From NCBI GenBank assembly GCA_936432065.2, contig OW386290.2, positions 52,656,843-52,720,842 on the forward strand: a stretch of DNA of 64,000 nt. The letters are read 5' to 3'. Source of the stretch: Rutpela maculata (Eukaryota; Arthropoda; Insecta; Coleoptera; Cerambycidae). The stretch's first letter is position 1, and every line of letters begins with the position of its first letter. Position numbers and translations under genes: made by a program. Below, one piece after another: positions 35,229-46,900 of this stretch. The notes below the pieces were generated by a model, which saw only the letters and a list, made by a program, of their open reading frames with translations, searched no databases and had not been told where the DNA came from.

Positions 35229-35515
35229 TTTGGTAAAAACCCAATTGAGGGTGCAGAATCCATTGGAGAACTCAAATTTGAAATAGAAAAATTGCTAAGA
35301 GGATTTCATTCATTTTCCACCTCGGAAGAAGACTGCGATAGGCCGAGCTTTTATGTTTTAAAGACTTTTTTTACGAAATTTGGTAAAAACCCATTTGTGA
35401 GGTTGCCGAATCCAGTGGGGTCCTTAAACTTGAAATAAAAAAATCGCTAATATGTCGTCTTCATGTTTCGCCCCGAAAAAAGACAAAATTAGGCCGAAAT
35501 TTTGTTTTATAAAAT
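35229..35515 (+). repeat. Two-unit tandem duplication, about 150 bp
   Basis: TTTGGTAAAAACCCAATTGAGG and the matching TTTGGTAAAAACCCATTTGTG each lead to GAATCCATTGG/GAATCCAGTGGGG, AAATAAAAAAATCGCTAA and a TAGGCCGA block, about 150 bases apart. From 35700 to 36345 I see nothing recognisable. Confidence 0.65.
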
Positions 35516-36345
35516 GTAATGTACCGCAAGAATACACTTTTCTTTCTACCGTGAGAGGGGGTGGCATCCACCCTCTATAAATTAGCAAGCCCCCGCACAA
35601 TATAGAAACTTTTCTGTGAAAGATTTACTATTAACCTGCAAAAATGAACGAAATCTGTTCAATATGACATTATTCCAAAGTTTTGCATATTTTTTACCTC
35701 TAGGTACTGTACTATTATGTCTACCTCTATAAGCTACACATTTAGGAAGGGAGAAAAGAATTTAAGACGGCAATTGAAAATTGAGAAACACTCAATCCTC
35801 TCTGGCAAAATATCTGAATGACGTGGACCATTTTGCAACGTCATGGAATTTATAAACACAGGCTCCATATTCTTTAAATGCCTGTATGGTCACTCATACT
35901 TTCACGTAAGCCTTAAAGAACTAAGGGCACATTTATTTTTAAACTGCAAGAGCGATATAGAGTTTAACCATCTGCTCTGAAGACGCATTTTATGAAAATG
36001 CCAAGATACTTGTCTATACACTTCTTATTTGGAAAAAAACAGGTAACATGTCTCCAAAACTTCCAGATGTTCTTCAGTATGGTTGGACATTGACAAAAGG
36101 TGCACTGATACCTACCATATGTAAGAAACAATCGAAGCCAGTCACTTCTAAGTAGTCGTTTGCAAGTGTAAGAATAATATTTGCAAAAAAAGGTGTTTCT
36201 GCAAGAGAACTGGAGAACTGGTCTTGCATTATTATTATGTTTAGGTAAATGTACTGATGAAAACTTATAATTATAATAATTTCTAATTATTAATTGTAAT
36301 GTATTTCGCTTAGCTGATATAAATACAAACCACTGCCTAAGGAAT

Positions 36346-36396
36346 CACTACTTCCACATTTTCTCTCCAAGACTGTACCAAATTTCACGTCAATAT
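36346..36396 (-). repeat. Dispersed CTGTCTGT-family repeat, piece left of the LTR element
   Basis: The reverse strand reads ATATTGACGTGAAATTTGGTA, the end block of the dispersed family. The rest of the same copy is at 40502..40670, so the LTR element inserted inside this repeat. Confidence 0.75.
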
Positions 36397-36859
36397 TGTA
36401 ACGTGTTTCCACCCTTAGGAAACCACCCTCGCAAATTCCGTGGGTTCCAAAAATTATAACAAGAGATGTCCACTAACACACTTTATTAAATGTTTACTGG
36501 ATACTTCACAATACTATTATTAATTTAAATACACTTTACTGACTAAAAATCACAATGTTTATTACTTTGTTTATCTTTGAACTCTTAACCTCACTTTCTA
36601 TACTTTCTCAACTTCTGAACTTCTGAACTACTCGCCGAGAATGCGGTTGGTCTTTTATACCTAAAAATGATAGATCTCGATTGTTCTGTGATGACGCCAC
36701 CATTCTCTAGAGAATTCCAGATGTCACTTTGGAATCTTCTGGTAGGTTCTTTTTCGAGTAGGTGCAAATACACTACATTCATTCAGACATTCGATCTGTT
36801 GAAGTCTGCCTACTTTTTAGTAACATAACCTTAAATTTTAAGGGGTGCAACATATTACA
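36397..36859 (-). repeat. 3' LTR of the 36-40 kb retrotransposon
   Basis: 463 bp. On the minus strand it holds a TATAAAAG box (36652..36659) and AATAAA (36482..36487). The short ORF at 36591..36782 is LTR sequence, not a gene. Confidence 0.9.
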
Positions 36860-36872
36860 CTGCCCCCTCCTT
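36860..36872 (-). promoter_or_regulatory. Polypurine tract
   Basis: The minus strand reads AAGGAGGGGGCAG directly before the 3' LTR, the expected second-strand primer of an LTR element. The stop codon of the long ORF (36871..36873) overlaps it. Confidence 0.85.
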
Positions 36873-39603
36873 AAGCCTGAACGTCCCGGTCAGGCAATTC
36901 AGCCTCTTTCACATACTTCGCCAGTCTATCCAAGTGTACGATCTTCATCTTGGACTTTTTGTTTCGTTGAATACGATAGACGACATCATTAATTCGGGTA
37001 ATAACAGTATACGGTCCATCCCAAGGAGGTTGAAGTTTCGGGGATCTCCATTCCTTCCGCTGTGGGTTGTACAGCCAAACCAGATCCCCCACCTTGAATC
37101 CCCCTGTACTGGCATTCTGATCATAACGAGCCTTCAAGCGGTTACTAGTTCTGTTCATCTGCTCTCGATCATTCTTCGGCTGTTCTCGGCTTCCATTTCT
37201 GTAGTAGTTGCTCATCGAAAATGGTTCTCCACGGGCAGCACAATTTTTACACTTGCGACACCAGGCCTCCACATCCTGGCGACTATTAACCCAATAGAAC
37301 TGTTCCCGTGCTCTACTCAATGTCTTGTTTATGCCGAAGTGTCTGCTGGATGTTTCATTGTGCGCTTTCTGGAGTACTTCTGGTACACGACACCTGGGAA
37401 TCACTAGACGCATGGCAACCTGCTTCCCATCTGGGCTTTCCCATGCTCTCCTCAAAAGCCCATCTACGACCATAAGTGAATCCCATTGTGACCATAAAGC
37501 CTTCAGCCCCACTTCTTTGTCGGAAACATCCTTCCATGCTGGACGCGTTCCCTCTTCTTTTGCTCGCAACATGGGTCCGATTTCTACATCGCGCAATTGC
37601 TCTCGCCTCAGAATTTTCGTTGACCAACTGTCTGGAAGATCGACCTTGACAGTGTTCACTTCAACCATGTTCGGCAATTTTCTCACCTGAGGGTAGCGCT
37701 TACAATCTTCCTTGTCTGGTTTTCTGGATAATGCAGGAGTTTTGACTGCCTGCGTTGTCAACAGCCTGGTTTTCTCGCATTGGTCGTTCACTTTTGACAA
37801 AATAAATTGTTCGTTCCCAATCCTTAAGACTCGCTTTCCTACGTCAACAATAAATCCATACTGTTCCATAATGTCCAGTCCCAAAATGAAGTCATCCGTA
37901 ATGTCAGCCACGATGACCCTGTGGTCGAACCTTAATTGTCCAATCTGCAAACCCAGGTCTACTTCTCCATGAACCGTAGCCCTGTCCCCCGTAGCTGTCC
38001 GGACGATCACTTCTTCATTTTGCCTCTTGGTAATCTTTATGCCCGATATAAATCCTGGACGTACTATTGATGACGTAGTACCTGTGTCGATGGTAAACAA
38101 ACATTTTCTTCCGTTCACATATCCATGCAACAACAGTCTGCTTGCGATTCTTCGAAGCTGGGAAATCTTAATTCCTCTGGGGGCACTGCATTCCCTAGCC
38201 AGAACAACCCCCCTGGTACTGTTTTCCTGCTCCTCTTCAAGATTCACAGCATTTACTCGACTCTCCGAATTCTGCTGTCGACAGTCTCGCTTCATGTGTC
38301 CTATCTTGCCGCAGTTGTAACATTTAATACCACCACTCGGCTTTCCTTTATTTTGTTGTTTCTCCTGCTTTCCGAGGCCATCCAATTTATCGCATAATTT
38401 GGTGAATATTTTCTGCATCTCAGTCAACATAGGGTTCTGGTTCATTTCTGGTTGCGATTCTTCGAGAGTCACAGCTCGCACTCTCGACCTTGGAGTATCT
38501 CTGTAGGCGGCTTCTACTTCAAGTGCACGCACCAAAGCTTCGCTACTACTTTGGTGTCTCGTCAGCCTCAAAACTCGCCTGACCTCTTCGTCCCTTATAC
38601 CATCTAAAAAGGCCCCCACGGCTAATTGTTCCTGGAATTCTTTAGGTGCACTTGGATACGCCAGGTGCGCCAGTCTCTCTATCGCAGCTTCAAATTCTTG
38701 TAAACTTTCCCCAGCTTTTTGCATCCGGGATTTCAGCTGAGCCTGGTATAATTGGGCAAGGTGTTGATCGCCATACCTCAAGTCTAATGCAGCTTCCAAG
38801 ACTTTAAAGTCCCTTTGTTTCTCCACCGGGATAGTCTGAAGTAATTCTGAGGCTTGGCCCCTTAACGCCAGAACTAATGCCATAGCCTTTTCCTCGTTAT
38901 CCCAGTTATTTGCCGATGCTGCTGCTTCAAATTGTCTCTTGTAGGTTGTCCATGAGCTTTGGCCGTCAAAGGAGGGAGGCTTTAATCGAGGACCCGATGA
39001 TGTTACTAACTGGCCTCCTTTTTCTCTCAACTGACGTTTAAGGCGCTCTACCTCTCCTTCGACCTCACTCATTTTTCCTTTAATTTGACTAACTTCTGTC
39101 TCGACCACACCTACTTTGTCTTCGACCTTGTTTATCTCCTCTTTAACTTCTTCCTTAACAGAAATGATTGCGTCCTGTTGTATTTTTATTTGATCGCTCA
39201 GGATTTTCCTTAATTCCTCCTGGCGTCTTTCTTCCAAGTCTTCCATTATTTTTCTGAGTTCGTCTTTTTCCTCTTGACGTTGTCTTTCTTGTTCTTGACG
39301 TCTTCTTTCTTCATCCTCTTTTTCTTTCTGACGTCTTGTTTCTTCATCCTCTTTTTCTTTCTGACGTCTTGTTTCTTCATCTTCTTTTTCTTTCTGACGT
39401 CTTGTTTCTTCATCCTCTTTTTCTTTCTGACGTCTTATTTCCTGATCTTCCATCATTTTCTTTAATTCGTTCCTTTCTTCTTGACGTAGTTTTACTTGTT
39501 CTTCTTTGTCTTCCTGCCGTTGCTGCGCCATCATTTTTTGGAATTGTTCGAATAAGTCCTGTATTTGTTTATCGGATGCCATACTTCTTGTTGTTACGGG
39601 CAT
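36871..39603 (-). CDS. Gag-protease-truncated integrase polyprotein (910 aa)
   Basis: One uninterrupted ORF. Residues about 14..110 are a charged coiled coil with four EDEETRRQKEK repeats. Residues about 200..400 are a Gag capsid-like region (SWTTYKRQFEAAASANNWDN). A CCHC knuckle CYNCGKIGHMKRDC lies near 427, and the protease motif FTIDTGTTSSIV near 504 with FILGLDIMEQYG after it. The ORF then passes, through a tail like the end of RNase H (ALSRKPDKEDC), straight to the integrase zinc-binding HHCC region (near 746..785, CRKCKNC). It then jumps to the integrase C-terminus (GDLVWLYNP near 840, WDGPYTV). The reverse transcriptase YxDD block, RNase H catalytic region and integrase D,D35E core are all absent, yet the frame stays open across both gaps. 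ATG 39603 gives MPVTTRSMASD. Confidence 0.9.
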   Translation of the reverse strand: MPVTTRSMASDKQIQDLFEQFQKMMAQQRQEDKEEQVKLRQEERNELKKMMEDQEIRRQKEKEDEETRRQKEKEDEETRRQKEKEDEETRRQKEKEDEERRRQEQERQRQEEKDELRKIMEDLEERRQEELRKILSDQIKIQQDAIISVKEEVKEEINKVEDKVGVVETEVSQIKGKMSEVEGEVERLKRQLREKGGQLVTSSGPRLKPPSFDGQSSWTTYKRQFEAAASANNWDNEEKAMALVLALRGQASELLQTIPVEKQRDFKVLEAALDLRYGDQHLAQLYQAQLKSRMQKAGESLQEFEAAIERLAHLAYPSAPKEFQEQLAVGAFLDGIRDEEVRRVLRLTRHQSSSEALVRALEVEAAYRDTPRSRVRAVTLEESQPEMNQNPMLTEMQKIFTKLCDKLDGLGKQEKQQNKGKPSGGIKCYNCGKIGHMKRDCRQQNSESRVNAVNLEEEQENSTRGVVLARECSAPRGIKISQLRRIASRLLLHGYVNGRKCLFTIDTGTTSSIVRPGFISGIKITKRQNEEVIVRTATGDRATVHGEVDLGLQIGQLRFDHRVIVADITDDFILGLDIMEQYGFIVDVGKRVLRIGNEQFILSKVNDQCEKTRLLTTQAVKTPALSRKPDKEDCKRYPQVRKLPNMVEVNTVKVDLPDSWSTKILRREQLRDVEIGPMLRAKEEGTRPAWKDVSDKEVGLKALWSQWDSLMVVDGLLRRAWESPDGKQVAMRLVIPRCRVPEVLQKAHNETSSRHFGINKTLSRAREQFYWVNSRQDVEAWCRKCKNCAARGEPFSMSNYYRNGSREQPKNDREQMNRTSNRLKARYDQNASTGGFKVGDLVWLYNPQRKEWRSPKLQPPWDGPYTVITRINDVVYRIQRNKKSKMKIVHLDRLAKYVKEAELPDRDVQA
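39298..39429 (-). repeat. 33-bp in-frame minisatellite in gag
   Basis: Four units of 33 bp (GACGTCTTGTTTCTTCATCC, then TCTTTTTCTTTCT, on the plus strand) encode the EDEETRRQKEK repeats of the coiled coil. A unit length divisible by three keeps the frame whatever the copy number. Confidence 0.9.
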
Positions 39604-40017
39604 ACGATGAAATTAAAATAAAATAAATTTAACTGTCACGTCAATATCGGTAATGGAACTTTCTAGACAAATCTCGAAATAGCACGAAAAAGTCTTATCC
39701 AGAGTCTTTTGTCACTATCCAGTTCAGAGAATTTAATAATCTCCACTAATGTCCAAATAGAAAAGTTCTAGAAATTTTCACGCACTAAATGAGTCTTTTT
39801 CAGTGTCTCTATCACTTCTCAGTTCAAAGGATTTAATTATCACACTAATGTCCTAATAAAATGTTCTACAATGTCTCAAAAATGCACTTAAACACTATTT
39901 TCCTGTTCGAAAATAACCCTCGAACAATGTCCAGTAAATTAGTCCTGTGTTAGCACTAACTCTCGAGAATACTTCTCGAACACTCCAACACAACTTCAGA
40001 GCTCCTCTTGTCATAAA
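39604..40017 (-). other. 5' leader of the retrotransposon
   Basis: Non-coding leader between primer site and gag ATG. It contains two or three diverged tandem blocks of about 110 bp (TCACTATCCAGTTCAGAGAA versus TCACTTCTCAGTTCAAAGGA, each before TTTAATWATC and CTAATGTCC). Confidence 0.7.
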
Positions 40018-40036
40018 ATTCCGCTTTCTGACACCA
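40018..40036 (-). promoter_or_regulatory. Primer binding site, tRNA-Leu-like
   Basis: Two bases inside the 5' LTR the minus strand reads TGGTGTCAGAAAGCGGAAT. TGGTGTCAGAA complements the CCA-ended acceptor stem expected for a tRNA-Leu; the following bases match less well. The tRNA identity is from memory of tRNA sequences. Confidence 0.6.
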
Positions 40037-40038
40037 AT

Positions 40039-40501
40039 TGTAACGTGTTTCCACCCTTAGGAAACCACCCTCGCAAATTCCGTGGGTTCCAAAAATTATA
40101 ACAAGAGATGTCCACTAACACACTTTATTAAATGTTTACTGGATACTTCACAATACTATTATTAATTTAAATACACTTTACTGACTAAAAATCACAATGT
40201 TTATTACTTTGTTTATCTTTGAACTCTTAACCTCACTTTCTATACTTTCTCAACTTCTGAACTTCTGAACTACTCGCCGAGAATGCGGTTGGTCTTTTAT
40301 ACCTAAAAATGATAGATCTCGATTGTTCTATGATGACGCCACCATTCTCTAGAGAATTCCAGATGTCACTTTGGAATCTTCTGGTAGGTTCTTTTTCGAG
40401 TAGGTGCAAATACACTACATTCATTCAGACATTCGATCTGTTGAAGTCTGCCTACTTTTTAGTAACATAACCTTAAATTTTAAGGGGTGCAACATATTAC
40501 A
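40039..40501 (-). repeat. 5' LTR of the 36-40 kb retrotransposon
   Basis: 463 bp with TATAAAAG at 40294..40301 and AATAAA at 40124..40129 (minus strand). Transcription toward lower coordinates is inferred from the element's order. Confidence 0.9.
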
Positions 40502-40670
40502 ATATCATAAACCGTTCCAGAGTAATCGTGTGCCCAAAGAAAGTTACAGACAAGGCGGGCTAAGAGAATTTTTTAAATTTTGTTCGAACTTAAAATTTCG
40601 ACGTTTCATCCTAATCCAATTTGAACAAAATAAATCCCATTTTTTTTATTGTTACCCTACATCCATGAAG
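40502..40670 (-). repeat. Dispersed CTGTCTGT-family repeat, piece right of the LTR element
   Basis: Reverse complement shows GTAGGGTAACAATAAAAAA, AAACGTCGAAATTTTAAGTT, GATTACTCTGGAACGGTTTA and then ATAT at the LTR. It continues at 36396 leftward. Confidence 0.75.
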
Positions 40671-41369
40671 TAGAAGTAATTAAACCTAAGGAATTTTAAA
40701 CAATAACTGTATTAATAACTATACTATATCTTTTAAACAAAATTAAGCCGGTAAAATCTGACACAGGAATATTGTACCTTTTAATACAGTACCAAATAAC
40801 TAAATATAATGCAAAAGAGTGCCCGCATACGTCAGTTTCGACTCGTAGCGGGTTCGATCGCAGGACGGTCAAATTTAAAAAAATCGTATCTTCCGTTTCA
40901 CTCAAAATATCAGTATGAATCAATCACTGAAAATAATTTTGGCCTTTTGTTATAATTTCGTATGATATAGTTTTTGTCAATTTCCCAAAATGAAAAAAAA
41001 ACTCGCAGGTTACATTTTTCAATGCGCCGGTTGCGTGTAGAGGTCCACGACATGTTTTTTTTTTAAATTTCTATAACTATTGGATGTGTTTTGACTACAC
41101 TGTTGCGGCAAATGCATTGTGAGCTACAATTTGAAAAAAAGAATAGATTTTTACCATATTTTTTGTGGGAGAAAACGCAACTTATATCTTAAAAATTAAG
41201 TTTTTCACAATTTCCGAAATTAAATAAATTCGCGGATTAAGGCAATTCCCGATTTTTATGCGCCCTCCGGATTCGGATTCAGCACTCAATTTTACATCGA
41301 GTACGACACTTTTCAGCCGTATGTCTGACAGGCTTCAAAAGCTAAGCCTTAAATTGCAGCTGAGATTCC

Positions 41370-42150
41370 CCACTACTAGTGGTCATCCAATGGTCAAATG
41401 TCTCTCGAAATTTTCAGGGTGGTATCTCGTCAGGATAGGGAGATATGAAGAAAATGACTTGTACAAAAGTTGTTGAGGTCATCGGGGGAACACCACTTGG
41501 TGACCCTGGATGTAACAGTGAAGGTCACTTCAAGGCCACTTGAAGGTCAGCTCTCGTCCTTCAAATGGGAACCACCCCAAAGTTGCCGAAGTCGATCATG
41601 AAATTACCTCGATTTGACCCAAAAAGATCATCACGATCACCATTGCCTACCTTCAGTCACCAGACCCTAGGGTCAATTAGACCCCTTACAACTCTAATGG
41701 AAAATTTTTCTCTCAGAATCCGGGGTCAAAAATAGTTCTTATTTAAAAAATGAAAATTGACTATCAAACGACCTTATTTGCTTTCAAGGCCAAATCCAAG
41801 GTCACCAAGTGGTGTACTCGACGATCTCAACAAATTTTAGAGAGGTCACTTTCGTCATATCTCGCTATCCTGACGAGATACCAGCCTGAAAATTTCGAGA
41901 GACATTTGACCCAGATGACCCTAGGGTCAATTTGACCCCTTACAACTCTAATGCAATATTTTTCGCTCTTTCAGAATACGGTGTCAACAATAGGATACCT
42001 ATTTAAAAAATGAAAGTCGATCTTCAAATGACCTTGAAAATGGCCTTCAAGGTTAAATCCAAGGTCACTAAGTGGTGCCCTCCCCATGAATTCAACAACT
42101 TTTATAAAGGTCATTTTCCTCATATCTCGTGATACTGATGAGTTATTCGG
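41370..42150. repeat. Tandem and inverted AAGGTCAC-rich repeats
   Basis: A unit of roughly 260 bp (AAATCCAAGGTCACYAAGTGG, TCATATCTCGYKATCCTGA, ACCCTAGGGTCAATTTGACC) is present twice in direct orientation from about 41640. It is also present partly inverted at 41370..41520 (TATCTCGTCAGGATAGGGAG; ACCACTTGGTGACC). Short ORFs over it are not conserved. From 42150 to 43195 and from 40670 to 41370 I see nothing recognisable. Confidence 0.65.
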
Positions 42151-43952
42151 GAGTATCCATACTTTTGGGACGTTTTGTATATAGATGTAATCGTTAGAGC
42201 AATAGCAAGTGTCTGGAACAGTTTTTACTACGTTTGGTTTTTGAAATATTTGTAATAAATGGAAAATAAACGCATATTTTCCTCTCACTCTGCAAAATTC
42301 TATCTTTAAATATAGAAATAAATAATATAAATGAAACTTTATATTTGTGTCCGCACGATGAGGACTACCCAATATGTGCTAAGCTTATGTGTAAGTCCGA
42401 ACCTGTCTTTCCCGCAGAATAAGATTTAAGAATGAATCATCAATAGGCATCCCGCGAAGACCACGGTATTTTTTATCATAATTTCGTTATAATAAAGAAA
42501 ATATTTAAAGAACGTGTTTATCCAAATAAAAGATAAAGTGGCACACGTATGACAAAGATGTGACTCACTGTAGAAGGTAATATCATTGGTGTGACTGACT
42601 TACAAACGCTTAAGTATTTTAGTTCCGTATAAGGAATACTTTTGAAACGATTTCCCTTCAATTGCACACGACAAACGACTATCAACAGATGTTTTTATTT
42701 TCGTAATGTATTTTGATTGATCACAGCTCCAACCGTTCAAACGCTCATTCTAAACAGTCTGTTTAATTTACATACATACATAGTGTTAAATTTGGTTAAG
42801 TATCACATTTATTATTTATAGCTTACTAAATGAATGCATTCATTCCGTTAGCGGCAATAGTTTAAGAACATTACCAAACATTACCATATAAAGAAGATAA
42901 TCGACTTACTCTGTATTTGGGTCGTATCTTTTCTCAACTTTGGCAATATTTCCTATCGTATATCTTTGGAGGGCTAACGCATTCTCTTCGGTTATTGATA
43001 TTTTTTGCAAACATTCTGGAATTTTTGAGACACTGACAGATGAAATGTCATCCATTTCGAAAAATTTTACTAAAAGCTGACATTTGACAACATCTGGGAA
43101 GCCGCAGTGACTAGTTAGTCAACTTCATCTTGTTATGGAACATGCATTTTTACAATATATTTTACTCCAGGCGAATTAGACTTTTGCTGGCAAAATGGTG
43201 CCCTACGAAAAATTTTTGTTTAATTGTGTTTATTTGGACGTCTTGAATAACACTTGGTAGTTACGCCAAGATACACCTGGAGGAGTTCGTGAGAACCGCG
43301 TCGGAAGGTCGCGGAAACCACGGATTCGCGATTAACTCAATTTGTATGGCCCAAACGGGAACAACACCTATTATAAAAGTTGTACATCTGTAAATTCTCT
43401 ACCTTAAAGGACCTATACATTTTTTTCGTACGCCTAACCGTTTTGGAGATATGACGCGGACTATGTGAAAAATGCATTTAGTTCCGTCAAACCTCTTTCA
43501 CACCACATATTTCGCAATTATCTTGCTTTCTATATGTCTCAGAATGAAAATTAAATATTGCTGTTATAGAGCTCGTTGATCTTTATTCTCTACCAGAATG
43601 TCTTATAGATTTTATTTGCATTTATTTACAGTGAATAAGTCAAAAAATGCATTCGTTTCCGCACCACCCTAGAGGTAGAATGCTCGGCGAGCTTTTTTTT
43701 ACATGGTTCCCCAGGAGGCCTGATCCATGCCGGATCTTAAATTAGTCAATATTTTCGACTCCTTCGGTATCTGAAACGTTATCGTCCAATGACAAATCGT
43801 TGTCACTACTTTCTTTCTGATAAGATTCTACGTCGCCCATTTCGTCATTTATAGCACTTATAGCTGCGGTATTCAAGCAGGAGTGACCACAAACTCTTGA
43901 ACAATTCAGTCCTAGTTTCGTACAGCTACATTTTCCTTCACAACCCTTCGCA

Positions 43953-46900
43953 CCCAAGTAGCATTTTTAGACACAGTTTAGGAACAAATTTAGTGTAGTG
44001 GGAAACAGTTTTGTAACTGTTTCGATACTTATGGGGGATACAAAGGTTTCCATACATTTCCAACATTTTTTCTGAAGTTGTTACCATGTTTTTACGTTTT
44101 ACAGATAGCACAACAATATTATGGAACAGTTGAGCAACTGTTTCCACTTTTAGATATAATTTTTTTCCAAAACAAGTGTTTGAATACATACTGCAGCATC
44201 TGTCAATCATTTCTAAATTATAAACTTGTGTCGATACATTATTGAAATTGTATGAAACATATTCTTATGTCTCCAAATGTTTCCAAACTGTTCCCATTTT
44301 TTCCATGAAACAAAATAGATTATTAAAACCGTGAACTTTTTTAATAGAGTTATTATAACCTCACATTTTATTATTATTAAAGCCACAGAAAAGTTGAGAG
44401 ATGCAAAATGGGAAAAACCAAAATATTTAACCATTCTTCCAGGTATTTCAACCTGTTTAGTCCAATCAATGAATGCCCAAAGAGGGATTGTAGAGAACAT
44501 TTTGGAGGGGAGAATTTTTCTCTTCAGGGATGTGTTGGGGGTAGTCAGGAGGTAAACAAACTAAAAGTCCCCTCCCCTAACCCCGCCGCTTCAGGGGGGA
44601 GGGGGGTGGAAAGGTTCCTTTTTTCTATTCTTCGCTTATAACTCGGAAACGATGCGTCGTATGGGAAAAGGTAATCTGTGCAAAATTAAACGTAATTAAA
44701 TTTCCCACAGGAATGTTTATATTCATTTTCTTCCTATGTGTTATATTTTACGAGATATTCGCCAACGAAAATCGATAATTAATAAAAAAAAAATCAATTG
44801 TGTACCTTGAATATTTCTATCAAAGCGGTTTACCGTGGTCTGCTAATAAATCACAGTCACAAAACAATCTTTATTTTACAACACTCGACGTATTTACTAA
44901 CGTAATGTTTTTTCGAAGTCTAGACATTTCCTTAAATATACAGTGCGACTCACTTAAAATGAAGATACACATAACTTTTTCATTTTGTTTCCGATTTGAA
45001 TCAAATTTTACTCAAGTATAGAACAAATTAGGATCTACTAATGACCAGAAAATCATTCACCTGCTATAAAGGCAAAGCCACCTGCGGTACCAAAATATGC
45101 TGAAAAAAATAAAACATTTTGAATGTTAGAAATTCTAAAAAATGCATCCAATCGGCACCACAAACGTACATACACCAAAATTTGATTTGATTATTGATGG
45201 GGGATATTTCACACATAAGCTCATCTGGCAAAGGGGGTCCTCAGCTTCCGCAATTTGTGGTGGCTACGTAAAATTCATCGTTCGTAAGATTAAAAATCAA
45301 TATGATTTTTAATCTTTTTCCTCATATTTTGGTACCGCAGGTAGCTTTGCCTTTATAGCAGGTGAATGATTTTCTGATCATAAGTAGATCCTAATTTGTT
45401 CTATACTTGAGTAAAATTTGATTCAAATAGGAAACAAAATGAAAAAGTTATAAGGGTATCTTCATTTTAAGTGAGTCACACTGTATATTTAAGGAAATGT
45501 CTAGACTTCGACAAAATATTACGTTAGTAAATACTTCGAGTGTTGTAAAATAATGATTGTTTTGTGACTGTGATTTATTAGAAGACCACGGTAAACCGCT
45601 TTGATAGAAATATTCAAGGTACACAATTGATTTTTTTTTTAATAATTATCAATTTTCGCTGGCGGATATCTCGTAAAATATAAGACATAGGAAGAAAATG
45701 AATATAAACATTCTTGTGGAAAATTTAATTACGTTTAATTTTGCATAGATTACCTTTTTTCGTACGACACATCGTTTCCAAGTTATAAGCGAAAAATCGA
45801 AAAAAGGAACCTTTCCACCCCCCTCTCCTACTGAAGCGGCGGGGCTAGGGGCGGGGACTTTTAGTATGTTTACCTCCTGACTACCCCTAACACATTCCTG
45901 AAGAGAAAAATTCTCCCCTCCAAAATGTTCTCTACAACTCTTTCATTGACTGGACTAGTTAAAGTATACAAGAATTGTGAAACCAAAAGTGACTTAAAAA
46001 AGTTGCTGTGGAATGTCAAAAGACAAATAAACAATTAACTGGATACTGACTTTCAAAGAGGAGGCTACAGAACCAAAATATGAATTAATGGAAGACCTCA
46101 ACTAAAAACCGCCGAAAATACCAGAATGCACGTGCAACACCTCAGATAAACAAAGAAATCTTTATTTATCTGAGCGCAACACAACCGGCTGCCCACCATT
46201 GTTCACGTGTTGCCAACTTTTCCGAAACCAGACTGTTTCTTTAAGAAAATGATTGTTAACATTTCCAAAAAAGTTTCGAAACAAGTTTCTTTCAGAGGTA
46301 ATATGCTACTGTAATCGGAAACGAGTGGATACATTAGAGAATCAAGTTTCTTTTCATAAAATATGATCTAAATTTTCGAAACACATGCAGAACTGCTTCT
46401 GTAGCCATTTTGGTTTTAAGTGTTGATGTTTTGCTATTTTAGTCTTTAAAAGAAAACGTAGGCAAAGGCTTAATATCGAAGATCAGTAATTATGATAATT
46501 ACAAAAAATATATATAATTTGGTATACTCATTCATTATTACCAAAATAATCGAAAAAAATATATTTTATAACCTATAGATTTTTATGCTTAATAAAGAAA
46601 TATATTCGAAATGTTTATATTTGTGAGGCCCATTAAAAATATCGAAGTATCTCCGCCAAATAATCGATAAAGTTTTTGCCGCACGTCTCTTCAGGTCAGA
46701 CAATGGCTAAAAATGACGACAAAGTTTTCACATTATAGGTATTACCCTACCACCATTATTGTTATTATTCTATGTGTACCTTAATCGTTTCCATATTGAA
46801 AGGTAATAAAAAATACGCACAATATTGAAACACATTCTCATTAGGTGAAAGAGATAATAAAATTGTCCGAAACTGACTGCACACATTTGTTCCTTTTGTA

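Larger units (their letters stand above)
36397..40501 (-). mobile_element. Gypsy-type LTR retrotransposon lacking RT/RNase H/IN core
   Basis: Two 463-bp LTRs (36397..36859 and 40039..40501) start TGTAACG and end TTACA. They differ at one site that I can see (G at 36688, A at 40330). ATAT flanks both sides (36393..36396, 40502..40505), and the intact repeat copies have ATAT once at this position, confirming a 4-bp duplication. Primer site, polypurine tract and one long ORF are on the minus strand. The internal region is only 3.2 kb, too short for a full gag-pol. The young LTRs and open frame indicate recent movement of an already deleted element, presumably using proteins of a complete relative. 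Confidence 0.9.

Noticed and set aside
36934..38397. Several plus-strand ORFs of 86 to 157 codons
   Set aside because: They are antisense shadows of the 910-codon retrotransposon ORF.
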